Positions 1 to 9,348 of a stretch of DNA of 64,000 nt are shown one piece after another (positions within the stretch are counted from its first letter, which is position 1; each line of letters opens with the position of its first letter). This DNA is from an uncultured Caulobacteraceae bacterium. Lineage in GTDB: Bacteria; Pseudomonadota; Alphaproteobacteria; Caulobacterales; Caulobacteraceae. The stretch covers positions 37,313 through 101,312 of the forward strand of contig CAIXWN010000080.1 of the NCBI GenBank assembly GCA_903923135.1, given 5' to 3'. Both the position numbers and the translations under genes were made by a program. Under the pieces are notes generated by a model. It worked only from the letters and a program-made list of their open reading frames with translations. It made no database searches and was not told the origin of the DNA.

Positions 1-1370
1 GCGTGCGCAAAGTCCGCCGCTCGCACATCGGTTCGCAGGGCCTCGAGCGTCACCAGATCGACCGCCTCCCCCAGGCCGGCAGGCAGCCAGTCCAGCCAGG
101 CCGCCTCGTCGCGCCCGGTCCAGAGGGTGGCGTCACGGCCCCAGAGACGGCGCGTCCAGCCCTCCTGCGCGGCCCGCGACAGCGTCCTGGCCATGGCCGC
201 GGCCAACCCGGCCGGCTGCGTCTCCAGGCCATTCAGACGTCCGGCCAGGATGGAGCGCCGCTTGTCGGCCACGGCGCCGAGAAGCTGGTCAAAAGCCTGC
301 GAGAACTTCTCCACTCCGTCGGTCACCAGAAAATCGGTCACGCCGGCCAGATCGAGGCCGAGGCGTTCGGCCTCGGCCAGGACGCTCCGCGCGCCCTCGA
401 CGTCCTCGGTCAGGGTCTCCCGCACGACGCCGTGGTCGCGGAAGGCGCTCAGGGTGGCCGGAGGCATGGTGTTGACCGTGTCGGGCCCGATCAGGGTCTC
501 CACATAGAGCACGTCCGAATAGGCCGGGTCCTTCGTGCCGGTGGAGGCCCAGAGCAGCCGCTGGGGGGCGGCCCCGGCGTCGGCGAGGGCCCGCCAGCGC
601 GGCGTGGCGACAAGGGACAGATAGTGCTGATAGGTCATCTTGGCGTTGGCGATGGCGACCTTGCCGCGCACATTTCGCAGCGCGGCCGCCTCGGCCGGGG
701 ACGCCGAGGGCAGGCGGGTGTCGATGGCCTTGTCGATGAGCCCGTCGATGCGGCTGACGAACACACTGGCGACGCCATGCGCCTGCGAGACATCGCCGCC
801 CCGGGCCCGGAGGTCTTCCAGACCGGCGATATGCGCCTCGGCCACGGCGGCGTAGGCCTCGACGCAGAACAGCAGGGTCACATTGACATTGACGCCCTCG
901 CCGATCAGGGCGCGGATCGCCGGAACCCCGGCGGGCGTGCCGGGGACCTTGATCATCAGGTTCGGGCGATCCACGGCCCGCCAGAGGCGCCGAGCCTCGG
1001 CCAGGGTGCCTTCGGTGTCGAGGGCCAGATAGGGGGAGACTTCAAGACTGACGAAGCCGTCCCGCCCGCCCTCGGCGCGCCACAGCGGGGCGAGCTGGTC
1101 GGCGGCGGCCTGGATGTCGGCGATCGCCAGGCTCTCGTAGAGATCGATCACTTCGGCGTCGGCGACGGTGATGAGCGCCCGGAGCGCGTCGTCATAGGCG
1201 TGTCCATCGCCGATCGCCTTCTCGAAGATCGCGGGGTTGGAGGTGACCCCGCGCAACCCGTCCTCCTCGACGAGGCGATGCAGCTCCCCATCGGCGAGGA
1301 TGTTGCGATGCAGATAATCCAGCCAGACGGCCTGGCCAGCGCCAGGCAGGCGTCGCAGGGGTGAGGTCAT
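1..1370 (-). CDS. tal: Bifunctional transaldolase / glucose-6-phosphate isomerase, N-terminal part (runs off left edge)
   Basis: The first 456 codons of a gene starting at ATG 1370 and still open at base 1. Residues 1 to about 365 are a transaldolase of the long, actinobacterial type: GVTSNPAIFEKAI begins at residue 41, and the Schiff-base lysine is Lys141 in NLMIKVPGT. The frame then continues past the usual transaldolase end through a linker containing DATLWTGRDEAAWLDWL, typical of Tal-Pgi fusions, so the isomerase half should lie outside the window. Such a protein links the non-oxidative pentose phosphate pathway with upper glycolysis in the cytoplasm. Transaldolase identity is firm; the fusion is inferred from length and linker. 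Confidence 0.85.
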   Translation of the reverse strand, partial: MTSPLRRLPGAGQAVWLDYLHRNILADGELHRLVEEDGLRGVTSNPAIFEKAIGDGHAYDDALRALITVADAEVIDLYESLAIADIQAAADQLAPLWRAEGGRDGFVSLEVSPYLALDTEGTLAEARRLWRAVDRPNLMIKVPGTPAGVPAIRALIGEGVNVNVTLLFCVEAYAAVAEAHIAGLEDLRARGGDVSQAHGVASVFVSRIDGLIDKAIDTRLPSASPAEAAALRNVRGKVAIANAKMTYQHYLSLVATPRWRALADAGAAPQRLLWASTGTKDPAYSDVLYVETLIGPDTVNTMPPATLSAFRDHGVVRETLTEDVEGARSVLAEAERLGLDLAGVTDFLVTDGVEKFSQAFDQLLGAVADKRRSILAGRLNGLETQPAGLAAAMARTLSRAAQEGWTRRLWGRDATLWTGRDEAAWLDWLPAGLGEAVDLVTLEALRTDVRAADFAH

Positions 1371-1642
1371 CGAACGGCCCTTGGGTTGACGGTCGGGAGG
1401 CGCATGGCGGCGACGTACACGGCCTTCATGACAAAGCCGAACGATTTCATCCAGGCTCCGTTGGGCGGCGCGCCGTCAAACGGTCGACTGACGCCAGATG
1501 GGGCGGCGGCGAGGGGGAATGGACCCGCCCATAGCAAGTCCGCCACGATCGCCGCAACCACGCCGCGACGGTGAGGACCGGCCCAGACGGAGTATTTTGT
1601 CGGCTCGCCGGGAACGACCCGCCGGCCGGGGCATTCTATCGG
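1371..1642. other. Gene-free stretch between tal and the metX leader
   Basis: No convincing coding frame, tRNA or repeat is seen here. Short open frames exist on both strands but lack a ribosome site and family resemblance. The stretch should hold the divergent promoters of tal (minus strand) and metX (plus strand); I could not pick a clear -35/-10 pair. Confidence 0.5.
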
Positions 1643-1722
1643 TGTCTCCCGGCCTGCTGTTTCGCCCCCCCCGACTGAAGGTGGGAGACAAGGCCCGGCA
1701 TGAGCGAAAGTTCTGCCGGGCC
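1643..1722 (+). ncRNA. Structured 5' leader of metX: two hairpins with complementary loops (candidate regulatory RNA)
   Basis: Hairpin 1 pairs TGTCTCCC (1643-1650) with GGGAGACA (1683-1690), 8 perfect pairs, extended by CCT/AGG (1653-1655 with 1679-1681). Hairpin 2 pairs GGCCCGGCA (1692-1700) with TGCCGGGCC (1714-1722), 9 perfect pairs, followed by a C-rich run and TTTCTT. TTTCGC (1660-1665) in loop 1 is the perfect complement of GCGAAA (1704-1709) in loop 2, so the two loops could kiss. The element lies about 60 bases before the metX ATG. Methionine genes in alphaproteobacteria often carry SAM-sensing leaders, but I could not match this one to the SAM-II core. Structure is seen; function is inferred. 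Confidence 0.5.
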
Positions 1723-1784
1723 GCCCCTTTCTTCCCGTGCATTTGGATTGACAGGGCCGGGGCGAATACCGCTCCTACCGCGCC

Positions 1785-2954
1785 ATGACCCTCGCAGAGA
1801 CGGCGCAGGCCGATCAGCACAACGGCGGCGTGATGACCTTCGCCGCCGACCAGCCCCTAAAACTGGATTCGGGTGGCCGGATCGACGGACTGCAGGTGGC
1901 CTATATGACCTATGGCCGACTCAACGCCGACCGGTCCAACGCGATCCTGGTCTGCCACGCGCTTTCGCTCGACCAGTATGTCGCCTCCAGCCACCCGCTC
2001 ACCGGCCGTCGCGCCTGGTGGCGAACCCTGGTGGGCCCAGGACTTCCGCTGGACCCCGACAAGCACTTCATCATCTGCTCGAACGTCGTCGGCGGCTGCA
2101 TGGGCAGCACAGGTCCGTCATCCATTAACCCGGCCACGGGGGCGCCCTGGGGGCTGGCTTTTCCAGTGATCACCATCGCCGACATGGTGCGCGCCCAGGC
2201 CATGCTGGTCGACGCCCTGGGCGTGAAGACCCTGTTCGCCGTGGTGGGCGGCTCCATGGGCGGGATGCAGGTGCTGCAATGGGCGGCCGACTACCCCGAT
2301 CGCATCTTCGCGGCGGTGTGCATCGCCGCGGCGGCCAGACATTCGGCGCAGAACATCGCCTTCCACGAGGTCGGCCGCCAGGCGATCATGGCCGACCCTG
2401 ACTGGCGCGGAGGCGACTACGCAGCCCAGGGCGTGCGGCCCGAGAAGGGGCTGGCCGTGGCCCGGATGGCCGCGCACATCACCTATCTGTCCGAGCCCGC
2501 CCTGCACCGGAAGTTCGGTCGGGAGTTGCAGAGCGACGGGCTGTCGTGGGGCTTCGACGCAGACTTCCAGGTCGAGAGCTACCTGCGCCACCAGGGCGCC
2601 AGCTTCGTCGACCGCTTCGACGCCAATTCCTATCTCTACATCACCCGGGCGATGGACTATTTCGATCTGGCCGCCAGCCGCAACGGCGTGCTCGCCGACG
2701 TGTTCAGGCCGGCCCGCGACGTGCGTTTCTGTGTGTTCTCCTTCACCTCGGACTGGCTCTATCCCACCGTGGAGAGTCGCGCGATCGTGCGGGCGCTCAA
2801 CGCCGCCGCGGCGCGCGTCAGCTTCGTCGAGATCGACAGCGACAAGGGACACGACGCCTTTCTGCTTGAGGAACCGGTGCTGCGCGAGGCGCTGGGCGGC
2901 TTCATGAGCTCGGCGGCCCATAGCCGCGGTCTGGACGCCGACGCGTCGCTATGA
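1785..2954 (+). CDS. metX: Homoserine O-acetyltransferase MetX
   Basis: A 389-residue alpha/beta-hydrolase-fold enzyme that transfers acetyl from acetyl-CoA to homoserine, the first committed step of methionine synthesis by sulfhydrylation. The nucleophile elbow GGSMGGMQ places Ser157; Asp323 (TSDWLYP) and His356 ([10 protein letters not shown]) complete the triad. Length is normal for the family. Some members of this fold are succinyltransferases and motifs alone do not separate the acyl donors. Its stop overlaps the metW start in an ATGA (2951-2954), so the two are translationally coupled. The structured leader upstream suggests regulation at the RNA level. Confidence 0.95.
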   Translation: MTLAETAQADQHNGGVMTFAADQPLKLDSGGRIDGLQVAYMTYGRLNADRSNAILVCHALSLDQYVASSHPLTGRRAWWRTLVGPGLPLDPDKHFIICSNVVGGCMGSTGPSSINPATGAPWGLAFPVITIADMVRAQAMLVDALGVKTLFAVVGGSMGGMQVLQWAADYPDRIFAAVCIAAAARHSAQNIAFHEVGRQAIMADPDWRGGDYAAQGVRPEKGLAVARMAAHITYLSEPALHRKFGRELQSDGLSWGFDADFQVESYLRHQGASFVDRFDANSYLYITRAMDYFDLAASRNGVLADVFRPARDVRFCVFSFTSDWLYPTVESRAIVRALNAAAARVSFVEIDSDKGHDAFLLEEPVLREALGGFMSSAAHSRGLDADASL

Positions 2955-3568
2955 CCGGCCCGATCATCCGAGAGGACTTCCGGGAAATCCTGCGTCTGGT
3001 GAAACCCGGTTCGCGTGTGCTCGATGTCGGCTGCGGCGAGGGCGCCCTGCTGGAACTGCTTGTGCAGCGGAACCAGGTGGACGGGAGGGGCCTGGAAATC
3101 AGCCCTGAGGGGGTCTCGGCCTGCCTCGCCAGAGGGCTGGCCGTGGTCCAGGGCGACGCCGACCGCGACCTCGACTACTTCCCGGCGAAGGCGTTCGACT
3201 ACGTCATCCTCTCCCAGACCCTGCAGGCGATGCAGAATCCCCGGCACGTGCTGGGAGAGCTGCTGCGCATCGCCGACAAGGCGGTGGTGTCCCTTCCGAA
3301 TTTCGGCCACTGGCGCGTCCGGCTTGACCTGCTTCTACATGGCCGCATGCCCATTACCGGGGTGCTGCCCGAGCCCTGGTGGGCGACCCCCAACATTCAC
3401 CTCTGCACCGTGCGCGACTTCAGCGAGATCTGCGACGACCTGGGCCTGTCCATCGACGCCAGCGCGGCCCTGGCCGCAGGCAAGCCTGCCCGCCCGATGA
3501 ACGCGGCCAACAACGTCGAGAACTGGCGTGCGGAAGCCGCGCTGTTTCTGCTCAGCCGGAAATCCTGA
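2951..3568 (+). CDS. metW: Methionine biosynthesis protein MetW
   Basis: A 205-residue class I SAM-dependent methyltransferase-fold protein. The glycine-rich SAM site [15 protein letters not shown] is near residue 25. MetW is found with MetX in proteobacteria and is thought to assist or activate it; its direct reaction is not settled. The 4-base overlap with metX supports joint expression. It ends 19 bases before the stop of the convergent PII gene, with no obvious terminator between. Confidence 0.92.
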   Translation: MTGPIIREDFREILRLVKPGSRVLDVGCGEGALLELLVQRNQVDGRGLEISPEGVSACLARGLAVVQGDADRDLDYFPAKAFDYVILSQTLQAMQNPRHVLGELLRIADKAVVSLPNFGHWRVRLDLLLHGRMPITGVLPEPWWATPNIHLCTVRDFSEICDDLGLSIDASAALAAGKPARPMNAANNVENWRAEAALFLLSRKS

Positions 3569-3587
3569 AGGGCCGAGACGTTGGCGA

Positions 3588-3932
3588 CTATTCGCTGATG
3601 GCGTCGCCGTCGCGCTCGCCCGTCCGGATTCTCAGGGCCGATTCGAGGTCCAGCACGAAGATCTTGCCGTCGCCGATCTTGCCGGTGTTGGCGGCGGCGC
3701 TCACAGCGGCGATGATGCCCTGGGCCAGCTGGTCGGACACGGCGATTTCCAGTCGAACCTTGGGGACCAGCCGGACCTCATATTCCGCGCCCCGATAGAT
3801 TTCGGTCTTGCCCTTCTGCCGGCCATAGCCGCGCACCTCGGTGACCGTCAGTCCCGACGCGCCCGCCTTGGCGGCGGCCTCCACGACGGCGTCGACGCAG
3901 CTGGGCTTGATAATGGCGATAATGAACTTCAT
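3588..3932 (-). CDS. P-II family nitrogen regulatory protein
   Basis: A 114-residue trimeric signal protein that senses 2-oxoglutarate, ATP and ADP. The T-loop GRQKGKTEIYRGAEYEV carries Tyr51, the uridylylation site. The B-loop TGKIGDGKIFV and C-loop residues RIRTGE are present. ATG at 3932 is chosen because it gives the canonical start MKFIIAIIKP and overlaps the upstream methyltransferase stop as ATGA. It is not next to glnA or amtB, the common partners, so whether it acts as GlnB or GlnK cannot be told. Transcribed after the methyltransferase at 3929-4723. Confidence 0.93.
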   Translation of the reverse strand: MKFIIAIIKPSCVDAVVEAAAKAGASGLTVTEVRGYGRQKGKTEIYRGAEYEVRLVPKVRLEIAVSDQLAQGIIAAVSAAANTGKIGDGKIFVLDLESALRIRTGERDGDAISE

Positions 3933-4723
3933 GGGCTCGGTCCTCTCAGTGTCCCCCAGGCCGCGCCGCACGGGACGTGTCTCCTGGAAAAGGCTATCTT
4001 CCCGCCGACCGGCGCCGGGGCAAAACCCGGTAGCGCGCGAACGGGCGTGCGGGCCACGCGCCCCTTCGGCCGGACGGCGAAGGTCTGTTTTATGGCCTCC
4101 ATCAGGATGACGCCAGCGAAGCTTGGCCAAAGCAGCGCCCCGGCCTGCTCGAAACCGTCGGCCCAGCGCGACGCCCAGTTGAGCGGCGGCGCATAGAGCG
4201 CCCGCGTCCAGGACACGGGCGAAAGTTCGGCCTCACGGACCAGGCGCTCGAGTTGACGTCGGCTGAAGGGACGGCCGTGACCGAAGGGACTGTTCTCGGC
4301 GTCGGCCCACAGACCGTGGCGCGCCGTGACGGCGAGGATCAGCCGACCGGAAGGGGCCATCACGCGGCAGATCTCCTCCAGCAGCACAAGGGGATTGTCG
4401 CTCTCCTCCAGGGCGTGCACCGCCAGGACGCGATCGAACAGGGCGTTGGGCAGGGGCAGCGCCGATTCGTCGCCCAGGCAGGCGCGGTTCTTCTCGCCCG
4501 CGGGCCAGGACTCCACGCCCTGGGCCGCCGGCATGATCGCCACGGCGCGTCGGGCGTCGGGGCCCAGTCCGTCGAGAAACGGGGTGGCGTAGCCAAGACC
4601 CAGGACGTCCAGCCCTCGCACATCACCCCAGGCCTCGGACACCTTGCGAGACACCATCTGCCGCGCCACGCGGCCGAGCGGCGTGGCGTAGAATTCGCGA
4701 AGCTCAAGCACTCCCTGACGCAT
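3929..4723 (-). CDS. Class I SAM-dependent methyltransferase
   Basis: A 264-residue methyltransferase-11-like protein beginning MRQGVLELREFYATPLG, a conserved alphaproteobacterial start. The fold is shown by LDVLGLGYATPFLDGL (SAM loop, around residue 42), an acidic DRVLAVHALEE segment, and a later APSGRLILAV strand. ATG at 4723 is preceded by GGGAG; an upstream in-frame start at 4750 is less likely. It is divergent from gloB, an arrangement common in this class, and overlaps the PII start by 4 bases. The substrate is unknown. Confidence 0.85.
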   Translation of the reverse strand: MRQGVLELREFYATPLGRVARQMVSRKVSEAWGDVRGLDVLGLGYATPFLDGLGPDARRAVAIMPAAQGVESWPAGEKNRACLGDESALPLPNALFDRVLAVHALEESDNPLVLLEEICRVMAPSGRLILAVTARHGLWADAENSPFGHGRPFSRRQLERLVREAELSPVSWTRALYAPPLNWASRWADGFEQAGALLWPSFAGVILMEAIKQTFAVRPKGRVARTPVRALPGFAPAPVGGKIAFSRRHVPCGAAWGTLRGPSP

Positions 4724-4882
4724 AGATGCTCCCGAGCCCCAACAGCCCAATGTAGGCTTTGTCGACCGATCTGTCGCGGGGGCCCGAGCCGGGATCCCCG
4801 CGCATGGCGGCGGCTAGGAACCCACCGGGCGGCGGGTGTAGGGTCGCCGGATAACCTGAGCCTCCTGCCCCGAACGGTGCCC

Positions 4883-5635
4883 ATGCCCCTGACCATCCGC
4901 CAGTTTCCGTGCCTGTCCGACAATTACGGCTTCCTCGTCCGCGACGACGCCAGCGGCCGGACCGCCTGCATCGACACGCCGGACGCGGCGGCCATCCTGG
5001 CAGCCCTGGAGGCGGCCGGCTGGGGTCTGGATCTGATCCTCAACACCCACTGGCATCCGGACCACGCCGGTGGAAACGCGCAGATCCAGGCGGCCACCGG
5101 GGCGGTGATCGTAGGTCCGGCAGAGGTTGCGCGTCTGGCGCCCCTCGACCGGACGGTGGCCGACGGCGATGCGGTCGACCTGGGCGAGAGCCGGTTCGAT
5201 GTGATCGGCTGCGGCGGCCACACCCTGGGCCACATCGCCTATTTCGATCCGGCCGACCGGGTCGCCTTTGTCGGGGACACCCTGTTCACCCTCGGATGCG
5301 GAAGGGTCTTTGAGGGCACGGCCGAACAGATGTGGACCAGCCTGCAACGTCTGGCGGCCCTGCCGGACGCGACGCGGGTCTACTGCGCCCATGAATACAC
5401 CGCCTCGAACGCCCGCTTCGCGCTGTCGGTGGACGACGATCCGGTGCTCAAGGCGCGGGCCGACGCCATCTTCGCCGCCCGGCAGAGGGGCGAGGCCACC
5501 GTGCCGACCACCATCGGCGAGGAGAAGGCGACCAATCCGTTCCTGCGGGCGCCCCGTCTGGCCGCCGGCGGCCAAGGCGCGGACCACGAAGCCTTCGCGC
5601 GGATCCGAGCCGCGAAGGATCAATTCAAGGGCTAG
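4883..5635 (+). CDS. gloB: Hydroxyacylglutathione hydrolase (glyoxalase II)
   Basis: A 250-residue metallo-beta-lactamase-fold enzyme that hydrolyses S-D-lactoylglutathione to D-lactate and glutathione, completing methylglyoxal detoxification. The metal motif THWHPDHAGG, then GHTLGHIAYF, VGDTLFTLGCGRVFEG and YCAHEYT are all in order. ATG 4883 gives the standard MPLTIRQFPCLSDNYGFLV start; the longer in-frame extension upstream is non-coding. Its 3' end overlaps the convergent gene at 5625-5635. Confidence 0.95.
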   Translation: MPLTIRQFPCLSDNYGFLVRDDASGRTACIDTPDAAAILAALEAAGWGLDLILNTHWHPDHAGGNAQIQAATGAVIVGPAEVARLAPLDRTVADGDAVDLGESRFDVIGCGGHTLGHIAYFDPADRVAFVGDTLFTLGCGRVFEGTAEQMWTSLQRLAALPDATRVYCAHEYTASNARFALSVDDDPVLKARADAIFAARQRGEATVPTTIGEEKATNPFLRAPRLAAGGQGADHEAFARIRAAKDQFKG

Positions 5636-6410
5636 GCGAAGCGGAGGGCCCGGCGCCGAGGGCCTGCAGAATGCGCGCCGAGGACGGTCGTCCCGTCAGG
5701 CCGGCCTGCGGAGCGACGGCGATGCTGATCACGCCGCTGTGGAAACTGGCTGCGGCGGCGCGGCCGCGGACCAGTTCGACCTGCGAGAGTCTGGCGAGGA
5801 TGGCCGGGCCGCCGGGACTGACGGCGAGGTCGCCGATGGCTTCGCTGGTTACGACGGCGGCGTCGGCGATCGCGGCGACGGCGGCAGGCTCGACGTCGGC
5901 AGCCCGGAAGCTGACAGGACGACGGGCCGCCTGGCTTGCCTCGCTCCCGGCCACGACGAGCGCGTCCGGAAGGGCCCCAGGTGGCGGATAGGATGCGAGC
6001 GCGGTTGAGGCCGGCCCGACGAAGCGGGCCGCCGCGCCCAGGGGCCGCTGGCGCGTGAATACGGTCACGCCCCCGAGCCTGGTCAACCTGAGCAGGGGTT
6101 GGCCGACATCGTTCTGGAAGAACACGTCGCCTCTTGGGCCGCGGACGGTCGAGAGGAGCCATACCTCTCTTCGGCCGTCGAATTTCAGCAACGCGGCCGA
6201 GCCGCGCCGGTCGAGTATGAAGCCTCCCCCGGTGTCAACGAGATAGCGCCCGCCGCCGGCCGCCGGGAGATCGTTCGGGCGGACGACCGCGAGGCGTGCG
6301 ATCCCTCCTGGCGGGGCGCAGGCGGCCGCGACGGGCGCGCCCGTCACAACCAGGGCCAGCAATCCTTGCGCCACCCAACCGCGACTACGCAATCGCCTCG
6401 CCGTCGCCAT
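5625..6410 (-). CDS. Secreted protein, probable DUF4908 family
   Basis: A 261-residue protein with an N-terminal signal sequence (RRLRSRG then a hydrophobic run ending VAAAC). The middle holds a repeated beta pattern, FILDRRGSAALLKFDGRREVW and QPLLRLTRLGGVTVF, that I associate with the caulobacterial DUF4908 family; this rests on memory of the pattern. Function unknown. It lies 65 bases downstream of phaB on the same strand and may be read through from phaAB. Its last 11 bases overlap gloB tail to tail. Confidence 0.7.
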   Translation of the reverse strand: MATARRLRSRGWVAQGLLALVVTGAPVAAACAPPGGIARLAVVRPNDLPAAGGGRYLVDTGGGFILDRRGSAALLKFDGRREVWLLSTVRGPRGDVFFQNDVGQPLLRLTRLGGVTVFTRQRPLGAAARFVGPASTALASYPPPGALPDALVVAGSEASQAARRPVSFRAADVEPAAVAAIADAAVVTSEAIGDLAVSPGGPAILARLSQVELVRGRAAAASFHSGVISIAVAPQAGLTGRPSSARILQALGAGPSASPSP

Positions 6411-6475
6411 GACCTCAGGCTCCTCGCTGCAGGGTCGTTCGCCGGCAGGACGCGGCGGGCCATGCGTCCGGGGCG

Positions 6476-7201
6476 TTAGCCGGTGATATACTGACCGCCG
6501 TTGACCGTGAGCGTCGCGCCAGTGATGAAGCCGGCGTCTTCGGCGGCGAGGAAAGCAACGCAGCGGGCGATCTCGTCGGCCATGCCCAGGCGGCCCACCG
6601 GGATGCCGGCGATGATCTGGTCCAGGACCGCCTTCGGAACGGCGCTGACCATTTCAGTGTCGACGTAGCCGGGGGCGATGGTGTTGACGGTGATGCCCTT
6701 CTTGGCGTTTTCCTGGGCCAGCGCCTTGGAGAAGCCGATCATGCCGGCCTTGGCCGCCGAATAGTTGGTCTGGCCGATCTGGCCCTTCTGGCCGTTGATC
6801 GAGCTGATGTTGATGATGCGCCCGTAGTTCCGGTCGCGCATGCCCTCGATCACATTGCGCGTCATGTTGAAGATCGAGGCGAGGTTGACGTGAATCACCT
6901 CGTTCCACTGCGCCTCGGTCATCCGGTGCAGGACGGCGTCGCGAGTGATCCCGGCATTGTTGACGAGCACATCGATTGGGCCGAGTTCGGCCTCGACCTT
7001 GGCCACGGCCGCGGCGCAGTCGGAGAAGGACGACACGTTACCCTTCACCACGCACAGTCCCAGTTCGGCCGCGGCAGCGTTCGCGGCGACCTCATTGCCC
7101 GCGTAGCCGGCGGCCACCTTATAGCCGGCGGCCCTGAGGCGGGCGCTGATCGCCCGGCCGATTCCACGGGTCCCGCCCGTCACAAACGCCACTCTGGTCA
7201 T
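6476..7201 (-). CDS. phaB: Acetoacetyl-CoA reductase PhaB
   Basis: A 241-residue short-chain dehydrogenase that reduces acetoacetyl-CoA to (R)-3-hydroxybutyryl-CoA, the monomer for polyhydroxybutyrate. The Rossmann motif TGGTRGIG is at residues 8-15 and the catalytic YSAAK has Tyr147 and Lys151, after the serine-bearing strand INISSINGQ. The C-terminal ITGATLTVNGGQYITG is typical of PhaB/FabG. Position 116 bases downstream of phaA and beside the PHB regulator phaR favours PhaB over FabG. Confidence 0.93.
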   Translation of the reverse strand: MTRVAFVTGGTRGIGRAISARLRAAGYKVAAGYAGNEVAANAAAAELGLCVVKGNVSSFSDCAAAVAKVEAELGPIDVLVNNAGITRDAVLHRMTEAQWNEVIHVNLASIFNMTRNVIEGMRDRNYGRIINISSINGQKGQIGQTNYSAAKAGMIGFSKALAQENAKKGITVNTIAPGYVDTEMVSAVPKAVLDQIIAGIPVGRLGMADEIARCVAFLAAEDAGFITGATLTVNGGQYITG

Positions 7202-7317
7202 CGGTTTCCTCTCAAGGTTGCGGACCGCCCCCTCTGTCGGGGTCGGTCAGACAGGTTCAAAGGCTAGTCCTCCGCGACCGAATTCCGAAGTGCGAAATCA
7301 GCCGGTCGCCGGTCGGC

Positions 7318-8493
<1,176 letters not shown>

Positions 8494-8673
8494 GCGATCG
8501 GCTCCCTAGGAAGAGGATTCAGGTTCTCTCTGGCAGCCTTATAGCACACAGGGGTGCGTCGTCTTGCCCTGCCATGTTGCGATGCACTAGCGCGCCTTGA
8601 TCGTATGCGCGATAGTGAAACGACCACGGTCGACTCCGAAAACCCGAGTCTCCATCGAGAACCAAGGACTGCC

Positions 8674-9279
8674 ATGCCGAGCGAATCCGATGCGGGCGCC
8701 CATCGCGCCGACGGTGAACGGATCATCATCCAGAAATACGCCAACCGTCGTCTCTACAACAAGGCGACCAGCAGCTACATCACGCTCGATGACCTGTCCA
8801 AGATGGTGAAGGAAGGCGTGGACTTCGAAGTTCGCGACGCCAAGAGCGGCGAAGACATCACCCGCAAGGCGCTTACCCAGATCATCTTCGAGGAAGAGGG
8901 ACGTGGCCAGAACCTGCTTCCGATCCAGTTCCTCAGACAGCTGATCGGCTTCTATGGCCACGGCATGCAGGCTTTTCTGCCGAGCTTTCTTGAACTGTCG
9001 CTTGACAGTTTCATTCGCCAGCAGGAGCGCGTGCGCGAGCAGATGAGTCACGTCACGCCGCCGAGCATGGGCGTGTTCGATGAACAGATCCGCCAGAACA
9101 TGATCCTGTTCGACCGGGCGATGAAGATGTTCACACCCTTTGCGTTCCGCGCCGAGGAAAGCGCGCCGCCACCGCCGGCCAAGCCGCCCGCCGGCAAGGA
9201 CGAGGACACCCTGGCCGAACTGAAGAAGCAGATGGCGGCCATGCAGGAGCAACTCGCCGCGCTCAGCAAGGGCGCCTAG
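8674..9279 (+). CDS. phaR: Polyhydroxyalkanoate synthesis repressor PhaR
   Basis: A 201-residue regulator with the PHB accumulation N-terminal DNA-binding domain (IIIQKYANRRLYNKATSSYI, from about residue 15) followed by a helical PHB-binding region (FLRQLIGFYGHGMQAFLP) and a Pro-rich, coiled C-terminus. ATG 8674 is chosen because AAGGA lies at 8664-8668; the frame stays open further upstream without a ribosome site. PhaR proteins bind PHB granules and repress phasin and pha genes. It is divergent from phaA with 180 bases between. Confidence 0.93.
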   Translation: MPSESDAGAHRADGERIIIQKYANRRLYNKATSSYITLDDLSKMVKEGVDFEVRDAKSGEDITRKALTQIIFEEEGRGQNLLPIQFLRQLIGFYGHGMQAFLPSFLELSLDSFIRQQERVREQMSHVTPPSMGVFDEQIRQNMILFDRAMKMFTPFAFRAEESAPPPPAKPPAGKDEDTLAELKKQMAAMQEQLAALSKGA

Positions 9280-9348
9280 GCCCCGGGCCTTTGCATTCCG
9301 GGTCGTGACGCTGACGGAGACAGCTTTTCATGCGGATGACGGCTGTTG

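Noticed and set aside
3..1364. Long open frame on the plus strand opposite tal
   Set aside because: It is the complementary-frame shadow of the transaldolase gene in GC-rich DNA; the minus-strand product has clear family motifs, this one has none.
1643..1722. Assignment of the metX leader to a SAM-II or SAH riboswitch
   Set aside because: The conserved cores I know for these classes are not visible; only the secondary structure can be claimed.
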